A stretch of 55,829 nucleotides of DNA, taken from UBA6019 sp035535055 (lineage in GTDB: Bacteria > Chloroflexota > Dormibacteria > Dormibacterales > Dormibacteraceae). The translations under genes and the position numbers were made by a program. The stretch lies in NCBI GenBank assembly GCA_035535055.1, contig DATLQT010000070.1:1-55829 (forward strand). The letters run 5' to 3'. A model generated the notes under the pieces. The model ran no database searches and had not been told where the DNA came from. It was given only the letters and a program-made list of their open reading frames with translations. This document shows positions 17,143 to 23,873 of the stretch, piece after piece (the stretch's first letter is position 1; every line of letters begins with the position of its first letter).

Positions 17143-18312
17143 ATGTTCACCGACGAGGTGACGCTGCGGGTCCGGGCCGGACGTGGCGGGCGCGGCTCGG
17201 CATCCTTTCGAGCCCAGCCGTTCGAGCCGCAGGGGGGCCCCGACGGCGGTAACGGCGGAAGCGGCGGCGACGTTCTCCTGCGTGCTTCCCGCGACCTCCA
17301 CGACCTGTCGCCACTGATCCGCCGGCACGCCGTCAGCGCCGAGGACGGCAAGGCCGGGGCGGGGGGCCGCAAGGAGGGCCGGCGGGGTGCGGACCTCGAG
17401 GTGCCGGTCCCGATCGGGACCCGCGTCGTCGACGAGGGCAAAGGTGAGCTGATCGGGGACCTGGTGGAGGATGGCCAATCCCTGCTGGTCGCCCAGGGCG
17501 GTGCCGGAGGGGGAGGCAACATCCACCGCGTGAGCTCGGTCAACCGGACGCCCACCGCGGCCGGACCGGGCGCGGCCGGCGAGGAGCGCGCGCTGCGGCT
17601 GGAGTTCCGCCTGGCCGCCGACGTCGCCCTGGTCGGGAAGCCCAACGCGGGCAAGTCCACGCTCTTGAGCGCGCTCACCGCCGCCCGTCCCAAGATCGCC
17701 GATTACCCGTTCACGACGCCCTACCCCGAACTGGGGGTGATGTTCTCCGGCTCCGCGCGCCCTCTCACCCTGGTCGAGATCCCGAGCGAGCGCTACCTCC
17801 GCCAGCTGGACAGGGTCCGCGCCGTCCTGCTGGTCGTCGACGCCCGCGAGCCGCAGGGGCTGCCGGCGCTGCGCCGCCTGGCCGGGGACCGGCCGGTCAG
17901 CGTGGTGTGGACGAAGTCGGACCTGGTGCCGGGTCCTCACCGGCGCCGGGGGCTCTACGTCTCGGCCGAGACCGGCGTTGGCGTCGAAGAGCTGGCTGCG
18001 GCGATCCGTGAGCTGGCCGCAACCGCCGCACCCCGCCGCCCCGCCGAGCCGGCCGTGCGCCGGCTGCCGCTGTCCGGCTCCGGGCAGCAGACCCCCGTGG
18101 TGACGATCCACCGGCGCGAGTGGGGACTGGAGGTCCAGGGCCCCCGCCTCGATCGCCTCCTCGACCGCTACGACCTTGAGACCCCGGCCGGCTTCGACCG
18201 CTTCCAGGTGGCGCTGGAGCGGATGGGGGTCAGCGCGGCGCTCGAGGAGGCCGGCGCCGAGGCCGGCGAGACCGTGCGGATCGGCGACGCCGAGTTCGAG
18301 TACCAGCCATGA
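17143..18312 (+). CDS. obgE: Obg/CgtA GTPase, atypical: switch II (G3) segment missing
   Basis: Ribosome-associated GTPase, 389 residues. Domain order is normal: glycine-rich Obg fold (about 1-158, GGPDGGNGGSGGDV), G domain (159-295) and a C-terminal OCT domain (about 310-389). G1 is GKPNAGKST (165-173), switch I has DYPFTTPYPELG, G4 is TKSD and G5 is SAETG. The G3/switch II region, usually DxPGLIEGA..G.GLGh.FLrh, is replaced by EIPSERYLRQL (about 212-222): the G3 aspartate is glutamate, the glycine is gone and about 12 residues are absent. The frame is intact on both sides, so this is not a frameshift. GTP hydrolysis is probably impaired or altered. Overlaps nadD by 4 nt (ATGA). Confidence 0.93.
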   Translation: MFTDEVTLRVRAGRGGRGSASFRAQPFEPQGGPDGGNGGSGGDVLLRASRDLHDLSPLIRRHAVSAEDGKAGAGGRKEGRRGADLEVPVPIGTRVVDEGKGELIGDLVEDGQSLLVAQGGAGGGGNIHRVSSVNRTPTAAGPGAAGEERALRLEFRLAADVALVGKPNAGKSTLLSALTAARPKIADYPFTTPYPELGVMFSGSARPLTLVEIPSERYLRQLDRVRAVLLVVDAREPQGLPALRRLAGDRPVSVVWTKSDLVPGPHRRRGLYVSAETGVGVEELAAAIRELAATAAPRRPAEPAVRRLPLSGSGQQTPVVTIHRREWGLEVQGPRLDRLLDRYDLETPAGFDRFQVALERMGVSAALEEAGAEAGETVRIGDAEFEYQP

Positions 18313-18917
18313 GGGTGGGGCTCTTGGGTGGCACCTTCGACCCCATCCATCTCGGCCACCTGGCGGCGGCCGCCACCGCCGCCGAATGCGCGCAGCTCGA
18401 CTCCATCCTGCTGGTCCCGGCGGGGCGCCCGCCCCACAAGGGCGAGGCCCTGGCCTCGGTCGAGGACCGCCTCGCGATGTGCCGCTTGGCCGCGGCCGAC
18501 GCGCCTGGTTTGAGCGTCTGGGACTGGGAGGCCCGCCGTTCCGGCCCCTCCTTCACCGTCGACACGCTGGAGGCGTTCAGAGCCCAGCGCCCCGGCGACC
18601 AGCCTCACCTGATCCTCGGCTGGGACGCCGCCCGGGACCTCCCCCAATGGCGCCGCCCCGCCGAGGTGCTGGCGCTGGCCGAATTGGTCATCGTGAGCCG
18701 CCCGGGGATGAATGAGCCCCGGGAGGAGGACCTCGTTTCGGCGGGCATCGATCCGCGCCGCGCCACCCTCTGCCTGGCGCCGACCCCCGACGTCGCGGCG
18801 ACCCGGATCCGGAGCCTGGCCGCCGGGGGCAAGCCGCTGACCGGCCTGGTGCCGCCCGCGGTGGAGACCTACATCCGGGCCCACCGGCTCTATGACGGCC
18901 CGCGGCAGGACCCATAA
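18309..18917 (+). CDS. nadD: nicotinate-nucleotide adenylyltransferase
   Basis: Joins nicotinate mononucleotide and ATP to make deamido-NAD in NAD synthesis. 202 residues, normal size. The nucleotidyltransferase signature GGTFDPIHLGH is at the N-terminus, followed by the substrate-loop PAGRPPHKG, and the second ATP motif appears as VAATRIRSL (usually ISST.IR). The start ATG overlaps the obg stop. The obg-nadD-rsfS order is common in bacteria and supports all three calls. Confidence 0.96.
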   Translation: MRVGLLGGTFDPIHLGHLAAAATAAECAQLDSILLVPAGRPPHKGEALASVEDRLAMCRLAAADAPGLSVWDWEARRSGPSFTVDTLEAFRAQRPGDQPHLILGWDAARDLPQWRRPAEVLALAELVIVSRPGMNEPREEDLVSAGIDPRRATLCLAPTPDVAATRIRSLAAGGKPLTGLVPPAVETYIRAHRLYDGPRQDP

Positions 18918-18922
18918 TCGAG

Positions 18923-19285
18923 TTGTTGGCCTCCTCCCCTCCCAGCTCGCTCGAGCTGGCCAAGCTCATCCAGGGCGCGGCCGAGGACAAGCTCGCCCAC
19001 AAGGTGGTCCGCATCCCGCTCAAGGGGAAGACCAGCGTCGCCGACTACTTCGTGGTCTGTGAGGGCGAGACCGATCGCCAGGTGAAGGCGATCGCCGACG
19101 GGATCTTGGAGACGGCGAGAAAGCACCGGATCCGGCCTCTCGCGATGGACGGCTACGAGGACGCAAGCTGGGTCCTGCTCGACTTCGACTCGGTCCTGGT
19201 CCACATCTTCCTGCCCGGCGAGCGGAGCTTCTACGACCTCGAATCACTCTGGTCAACTGCGGCACGTCGCAGGGCTACTTCTTGA
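18923..19285 (+). CDS. rsfS: ribosomal silencing factor RsfS
   Basis: Binds L14 and blocks subunit joining under nutrient limitation. 120 residues, usual length. It shows VADYFVVCEGETDRQVKAIAD, here in the form SVADYFVVCEGETDRQV, and the acidic SWVLLDFDSVLVHIF segment that marks this family. TTG start at 18923, 5 nt after nadD. Its stop codon lies inside the TTGACA/inverted-repeat element of the next transcription unit. Confidence 0.94.
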   Translation: MLASSPPSSLELAKLIQGAAEDKLAHKVVRIPLKGKTSVADYFVVCEGETDRQVKAIADGILETARKHRIRPLAMDGYEDASWVLLDFDSVLVHIFLPGERSFYDLESLWSTAARRRATS

Positions 19286-19299
19286 CATACATGATGTCA
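19282..19299. promoter_or_regulatory. inverted repeat overlapping a -35-like TTGACA, upstream of the receiver gene
   Basis: TTGACA at 19282-19287 overlaps TGACAT (19283-19288), which forms an inverted repeat with ATGTCA (19294-19299) around a 5-bp centre. Candidate -10 boxes follow at 19309 (TAGGAT, 21-bp spacing) and 19315 (TACTCT). The long spacing is reminiscent of MerR-type promoters, and a MerR-like gene lies in the same operon. The site overlaps the rsfS stop codon. Confidence 0.45.
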
Positions 19300-19326
19300 C
19301 TTATCTGGTAGGATTACTCTCGCAAT

Positions 19327-19743
19327 ATGCTCCAGACAAGCGGAGGAGAAGCGTTGAGCGAGGTTCCCGACGAAGAGGTAAACGTTCTCTTCATCGAGGA
19401 CGACCCGGCGGTCGCCGAGATGTACAAGCTGAAGCTTGAGCTCGACGGCTACACGGTGAGGGTCGCCAAGGACGGCGAGGAGGGCCTCCAGATCGCGACC
19501 GACTCCCCGCCCGACATCATCTTCCTCGACACCCGGCTGCCCAAGATGGACGGTTTTGCCGTCCTCGAGCGGCTGCGGTCCGCCGAGCGGACGGCCGAGG
19601 TGCCGGTGATCATCCTCTCCAACTACGGGGAGCGCGAGCTTGTGGACCGCGGACTCAAGCTGGGCGCCCTCGAGTACCTGATCAAGAGCCAGACAACGCC
19701 CGCCAACCTCTCCCGAGGGGTTGAGGGCTGGCTGAAGGAGTGA
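19327..19743 (+). CDS. stand-alone response-regulator receiver protein
   Basis: Single REC domain of 138 residues, with no output domain. Acidic pocket FIEDDP near residue 20, phospho-acceptor aspartate in IIFLDTRLPKMDG, the switch Ser in IILSNYG (usually T/S), and the conserved lysine in EYLIKSQ. ATG at 19327; GTG at later positions is less likely. It is followed directly by a MerR-type regulator whose start overlaps its stop region, so the two are co-transcribed. No histidine kinase is adjacent; the nearest in this window are at 50797 and 53077. Likely a phospho-switch that acts by protein contact, possibly on its neighbour (inference). Confidence 0.9.
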   Translation: MLQTSGGEALSEVPDEEVNVLFIEDDPAVAEMYKLKLELDGYTVRVAKDGEEGLQIATDSPPDIIFLDTRLPKMDGFAVLERLRSAERTAEVPVIILSNYGERELVDRGLKLGALEYLIKSQTTPANLSRGVEGWLKE

Positions 19744-19748
19744 TGGGG

Positions 19749-20093
19749 GTGGCTGTGAACCGACGTGCGGACATTCGTTCAGGGTTCGACCTGGACAAAC
19801 CGCTTTACACGATCAGCGTCGCCTCCGAGATCCTGGAGACGCACCCCCGGACCCTGATGCTCTACGAGGACGTGGGCCTCATCGAGCCCTTTCGCACTCC
19901 GACCAACCGGCGCCGGTACTCGCAGCGCGACATCCGCAAGCTCCGGGTGATCCAGACCCTCACCCGCGAGAAGGGCGTCAACCTGGCCGGGGTGAAGCAC
20001 CTTTTGGCCCTGCTCGAGGTGATCAAGAAGCACGAGCTGGAGGCGCCCCGGGACCTTCGGGAGATCTACAAGTCCTATGCCGAGCTGCTCTAG
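19749..20093 (+). CDS. MerR-family transcriptional regulator, HspR-like
   Basis: DNA-binding protein with a winged HTH of the MerR type: TISVASEILETHPRTLMLYE then GLIEPFRTPTNRRRYS. This is closest in layout to HspR, which also has a short C-terminus and no ligand-binding domain. No metal-binding cysteines. Start chosen as GTG 19749, 8 nt after the AAGGAG at 19735-19740; ATG 19743 and GTG 19740 are alternatives. The usual HspR neighbours (dnaK, grpE, dnaJ) are absent, and no HAIR-like CTTGAGT repeat was seen near it, so heat-shock control is unproven. Pairing with a lone receiver domain is unusual. Confidence 0.85.
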   Translation: MAVNRRADIRSGFDLDKPLYTISVASEILETHPRTLMLYEDVGLIEPFRTPTNRRRYSQRDIRKLRVIQTLTREKGVNLAGVKHLLALLEVIKKHELEAPRDLREIYKSYAELL

Positions 20094-20094
20094 A

Positions 20095-20112
20095 GTTATA
20101 ATCGCGTTATAA
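20095..20112 (+). repeat. direct repeat GTTATAA, 11-bp period
   Basis: GTTATAA occurs at 20095-20101 and 20106-20112. The first copy is part of TATAAT (20097-20102), a perfect -10 hexamer, directly after the merR stop. A strong terminator follows about 30 nt later, so a transcript started here would be only about 60 nt long unless it reads through. Confidence 0.4.
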
Positions 20113-20133
20113 GAACTGCCCTCCCTCCTTTCT

Positions 20134-20172
20134 GAAGGTCCCCCGCTCCAGTGGCGGGGGACCTTCTCTTTA
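20134..20172 (+). terminator. intrinsic terminator after the receiver-MerR operon
   Basis: A perfect 13-bp stem, GAAGGTCCCCCGC (20134-20146) with GCGGGGGACCTTC (20154-20166), around loop TCCAGTG, followed by TCTTTA. It separates the MerR-type gene from the glycosyltransferase. Confidence 0.85.
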
Positions 20173-20189
20173 TGCTTCGGTGACACGAA

Positions 20190-21251
20190 ATGGCCCGGTT
20201 CGGAGTCGACCTCACCGCCGCCTGGCGGCCCCGGGTCGGGATGGTCACCCTCGCCGTCGAGCTGACCCGCGCCCTCCTGGGGCTGGCGCCGTCCCGATCC
20301 CTGGTCGTCTTCAGCAGCCGGGAGAGGGTGCCGGGGCTGGACGGTGATTACGAGGCGGTTTTTTCGCCACACCGCAACGAGCTGGCCAACAAGTTCCTCT
20401 GGCTTCCCCCGGTGGAGGCGCTGAGCTCGCTCGACGCCATCCTCTATCCCTTCTGGCCGCAGCCCCCGATCCGCCGCCGGGGAGCCCCTCCCGCCGTCCT
20501 CTTCGTCCACGACCTCGCCTTCCGGCTGCGGCCCGACGAGGTGCCCTGGCAGCAGCGCGCTTACCTGGGCACCGTGCTCCCTCCCGCGCTGCGGAGCGCG
20601 GCCGCGGTGCTGGCGCCCTCTTTGGCGACTGCGGACGACCTCCTCGCCGTGTTTCCCCTGCCGGGCCTGGAGGCGAGGTTGAGGGTGGTCGGCGAGGGAC
20701 CGACGCCGCTGCCGCCGCCCGGCGCCCTGCCGCCCGGGCTGGAGCCCGGCTTCGTGCTCGCGGTGGGGACTCTCGAGCCGCGCAAGAACTACGACCGGCT
20801 GGCGGCCGCCCACGCCGCGCTGGCAGGTGCGCCACCGCTGGTCATCGCCGGCCGCCCCGGCTGGACCGGCGACGCGCCGCCCGGCGGCCCCGGCGTCCGG
20901 CTGCTCGGGCACGTTGACGATGCGACCCTGGCGGCGCTCTACGCCAACGCTTCGCTGCTCGCCTTCCCGAGCCTCTACGAGGGCTTCGGGCTGCCTCTCC
21001 TGGACGCGATGTCGCGTGGTCTGCCGGCTCTGGTGGGCGACCGCGGCGCGCTGCCCGAGCTGGCGGGCGAGGCCGCCCTGGTGGTCGACCCGGAGAGCAT
21101 CGAGGCGATCGCCGGGGGACTCCGCCGCCTGCTCGCGGAGGCACCGCTGCGCCGGCGCCTGGCGGCGGCCGGCAAAAAGCGCGCGGCCGGGTTCAGCTGG
21201 GCCGCGACCGCCCAGCAGGTGCTGGACACCCTGGCGGCGATCTCCAAATAG
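20190..21251 (+). CDS. glycosyltransferase, GT4 family
   Basis: Retaining GT-B glycosyltransferase of 353 residues, cytoplasmic or peripheral. Conserved elements are VLFVHDLAFR in the acceptor half, VGTLEPRKNYDRL at the start of the donor half, then LLAFPSLYEGFGLPLLDAM with the nucleotide-sugar EX7E motif. Donor and acceptor are not predictable from the sequence. ATG at 20190 lies 13 nt past a TATGCT box (20171-20176) that overlaps the tail of the upstream terminator; no Shine-Dalgarno is visible. It precedes two Gfo/Idh/MocA-type oxidoreductase genes, suggesting carbohydrate or glycoconjugate metabolism. Confidence 0.9.
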   Translation: MARFGVDLTAAWRPRVGMVTLAVELTRALLGLAPSRSLVVFSSRERVPGLDGDYEAVFSPHRNELANKFLWLPPVEALSSLDAILYPFWPQPPIRRRGAPPAVLFVHDLAFRLRPDEVPWQQRAYLGTVLPPALRSAAAVLAPSLATADDLLAVFPLPGLEARLRVVGEGPTPLPPPGALPPGLEPGFVLAVGTLEPRKNYDRLAAAHAALAGAPPLVIAGRPGWTGDAPPGGPGVRLLGHVDDATLAALYANASLLAFPSLYEGFGLPLLDAMSRGLPALVGDRGALPELAGEAALVVDPESIEAIAGGLRRLLAEAPLRRRLAAAGKKRAAGFSWAATAQQVLDTLAAISK

Positions 21252-21265
21252 CTACGCTGGCTGAA

Positions 21266-22945
21266 GTGATCCGCGTCCTCGCCTACCTGTCGAGCAACGG
21301 CCGCGACTACGCCGCCCTCGCCCGCCCGCTGCTTCGGCGGCTCGACCGGGCAGGGGGGTTCGAGTTGGACGTGGTCACCGATCCCGCCCGGCTGGCCGAC
21401 CCGGGTCATCACGACGTCGTCTTCGCCGCCACCGATCACGGCCCGCTGGGCGCCGAGGAGGAGCAGGGACTGGTCGAGTGGGTGAGGTCGGGGGGTGGCC
21501 TGGTCGCCGCCCACGGGACGCTGCGGGCCTGGGCCGGCAATCGGCTGATCGACGAGCTGGCGGGTTTTACCCCCGGTGAGCCCAGCCCGCGCGCCGAGCT
21601 CCGCGTCCGCTGCGCCCCAGCGCACCCGGTCACCGACCGCCTGGAGGAGGAGTTCATGGTGGTCGACGAGGTCTTCTTGGGCGGCGATCGCCTCCCCGCC
21701 GACGCCACCCGCCTGCTGACGGTGCCCTGGCGCTACGCCGACCAGGTGGCGGCCTACGCGCGGCCCGCCGGCCGGGGCCGCTTCGTCTACCTGGGACTGG
21801 CCGGCAGCCCGCAGGCCTACGCCAGCGTCTGCCTGCTCCAGTTCCTCCAGCGAAGCCTCCGCCACGGGGCGGGCGAGACCACCGCCCGGGTGCTGGGCGT
21901 CGGCCTGGCGGGCTACGGCGCCATCGCCCGCGACCATGGGCGCCAGCTGACCGAGGTCGAGGGGCTGGAGCTGCGCGGCGTCGCCGACCCGGTTCCCGGC
22001 CGCCGCGCCCAGGCCGAGGGCGACTTCGGCGTCGCCACCCACGCGGGGGTCGAGGGGCTCCTGGCCGACCCCGCCATCGACCTGCTGGTGGTCGGCACGC
22101 CCCCCAGCACCCACGCCGAGGTGACCATCGCGGCGCTGGCCGCGGGCAAGCACGTCGTCTGCGAAAAGCCCTTCGCCCTACGCCTGGCCGACGTCGACCG
22201 GATGCTCGCGGCGGCCGAGGCCGCGGACCGGACCCTCACCTGTTACCAGAGCCGCCGCTGGGACCCGGATTTCGTCGCGCTGCGCCGCCTGGTCGAGTCG
22301 GGCGAGATCGGCACGCCGTTCCACCTCGAATCCTTCATCGGCGGCTACGGCCACCCCTGCAGCTACTGGCACTCCCACGAGCCGATCTCGGGAGGGACGA
22401 TCTTCGACTGGGGCTCGCACTACTTCGACTGGACTTTGCTGCTCTTCCAAGAGCGGGTGGCGTCGGTCTCGGCCGTCGCCCAGACCCTGGTCTGGCAGGA
22501 CGTCACCAACGCCGACCACGTCAACGTCGACCTCCGCTTTTTGGACGGCACCGAGGCCAGCTTCCTCCACTCCGACATAGCCGCGGCGCTGAAGCCGAAG
22601 TGGTACCTATTGGCGACCGGCGGCGCGGTCGTCGGGGACTGGCGGCGGGAGTCGGTGGTCGCGCGGGGGACCATGGACGAACTGATCGAGGACACGCTCG
22701 CCCCGGCGGACTCGCCGGCCCGTCTCACCGTCCTTCGCCCCAACGGCGAGGGCGGCGTCAACGAGGAGCGGCTGGCCCTGCCCCGGCGGGTGCGCAACGG
22801 GTTCTACCGGAACCTGGCCGACCACCTGCTCTGGGGCGAGGCGCTGGCGGTTCCGCCGGCCCAATCGCGCCGCAACATCGCCGTCATGGAGGCTGCCGCG
22901 CGCTCCATCGCCGCCGGCGGCGCACCGGTGCCCGTCGACGGCTGA
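21266..22945 (+). CDS. fusion protein: ThuA-like domain plus Gfo/Idh/MocA oxidoreductase
   Basis: 559 residues in two parts. Residues about 1-205 look like a ThuA-like (class I glutamine amidotransferase-fold) domain: FAATDHGPLGAEEEQGLVEW, GGGLVAAHG, and HPVTDRLEEEF, the typical order of trehalose-utilisation-associated ThuA proteins. Residues about 210-559 form an NAD(P)-dependent sugar or polyol dehydrogenase: Rossmann GVGLAGYGAIARDHG, then the CEKPF motif and the GTIFDWGSHYFDW segment. ThuA and Gfo/Idh proteins are often neighbours; here they are one chain. GTG start at 21266, 14 nt after the glycosyltransferase. Substrate is unknown; keto-sugar or disaccharide processing is likely. Confidence 0.88.
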   Translation: MIRVLAYLSSNGRDYAALARPLLRRLDRAGGFELDVVTDPARLADPGHHDVVFAATDHGPLGAEEEQGLVEWVRSGGGLVAAHGTLRAWAGNRLIDELAGFTPGEPSPRAELRVRCAPAHPVTDRLEEEFMVVDEVFLGGDRLPADATRLLTVPWRYADQVAAYARPAGRGRFVYLGLAGSPQAYASVCLLQFLQRSLRHGAGETTARVLGVGLAGYGAIARDHGRQLTEVEGLELRGVADPVPGRRAQAEGDFGVATHAGVEGLLADPAIDLLVVGTPPSTHAEVTIAALAAGKHVVCEKPFALRLADVDRMLAAAEAADRTLTCYQSRRWDPDFVALRRLVESGEIGTPFHLESFIGGYGHPCSYWHSHEPISGGTIFDWGSHYFDWTLLLFQERVASVSAVAQTLVWQDVTNADHVNVDLRFLDGTEASFLHSDIAAALKPKWYLLATGGAVVGDWRRESVVARGTMDELIEDTLAPADSPARLTVLRPNGEGGVNEERLALPRRVRNGFYRNLADHLLWGEALAVPPAQSRRNIAVMEAAARSIAAGGAPVPVDG

Positions 22946-22946
22946 C

Positions 22947-23873
22947 AAGCGCCCGCTCCGCTTCGGGATCCTGGGCGCTGCCGGGATCGCGCGCAAGGCG
23001 CTGATCCCGGCCATGGAGGCGTCCGAGAGCGCCGAGCTGGTCGGCGTCGCCAGCCGGGACTCGGCCCGCGCCCGGGCGCTGCTGCCCGGCGGGCGCGCCT
23101 ACACCGACTACCAGGACCTGCTCGGCGACCCCGAGGTCGACGCCGTTTACATCGCGCTGCCCAACGGCCTCCACCGGGAGTGGAGCGAGCGCGCCCTGGC
23201 GGCCGGCAAGCACGTTCTCTGCGAGAAGCCGCTGGCGGTGACCGCCGCCGACGCGGAGGCGATGACGGCCGCCGCGGCGGCCTCCGGGCGGCTGCTGATG
23301 GAGGCGGTCATGTACCGGTTCCACCCGCGCATCCAAGCCGTCGTCGCCGAGCTTCGCCAAAACCCGCCCAACGCCAGTTGGATCAGCTTCGGCTTTCCCC
23401 TCAACCGGCCCGGCGACATCCGCCTCGACCCCGCGTTGGGAGGCGGCGCGCTCCTCGACGTCGGCACCTACACGATCAGCCTCGCCCGCTGGATCCACGG
23501 CGAGCCGCAGTGGGTGCGGGCGACCGCGCGGGGCGAGCCGGTGGACATGACCGACTCGGTCACGCTGGCCTTCCCCTCGGGCGCCCGTGCCTTCCTCTTC
23601 GCCAGCTTCGAGACGCCCGAGATCCAGGAGCTGCGCTCGGGCGACGTCCTGCTGGCGAAGCCCTTCACCTCGCGGCACGACCCCCACGACCCCTACCACC
23701 TGATGGTCGAGGAGTTCAGCGTCGCGGCGCGCGACGGCCTACCGGCCCCGCTCCCCCTCCAGGATTCGATCGCCAACCTTCGGGTCGTCGACGCGATCCG
23801 GCGGAGCCTGGACACGGGCGGCCGGTACGACCTGGCGGAACCCGGCCAGGGAGGAGCGCCAGTCCTCCAGTAG
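22947..23873 (+). CDS. Gfo/Idh/MocA-family oxidoreductase; start codon not identified
   Basis: NAD(P)-dependent oxidoreductase of about 308 residues. The Rossmann strand and glycine loop RFGILGAAGIARKALIPAM are encoded from about 22959, but the first canonical start in this frame is ATG 23013, which would delete that whole motif. No ATG, GTG or TTG exists in frame between the last upstream stop and 23013. Later motifs are intact: NGLHREW, CEKPLAVT, and GGGALLDVGTYTI. The coding similarity begins 1-4 nt after the previous gene's stop, so either a non-standard start, coupled re-initiation or a sequencing indel is involved. The last 135 nt overlap the end of gltB on the other strand. Coordinates begin at the first codon after the upstream stop. 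Confidence 0.82.
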   Translation, partial: KRPLRFGILGAAGIARKALIPAMEASESAELVGVASRDSARARALLPGGRAYTDYQDLLGDPEVDAVYIALPNGLHREWSERALAAGKHVLCEKPLAVTAADAEAMTAAAAASGRLLMEAVMYRFHPRIQAVVAELRQNPPNASWISFGFPLNRPGDIRLDPALGGGALLDVGTYTISLARWIHGEPQWVRATARGEPVDMTDSVTLAFPSGARAFLFASFETPEIQELRSGDVLLAKPFTSRHDPHDPYHLMVEEFSVAARDGLPAPLPLQDSIANLRVVDAIRRSLDTGGRYDLAEPGQGGAPVLQ

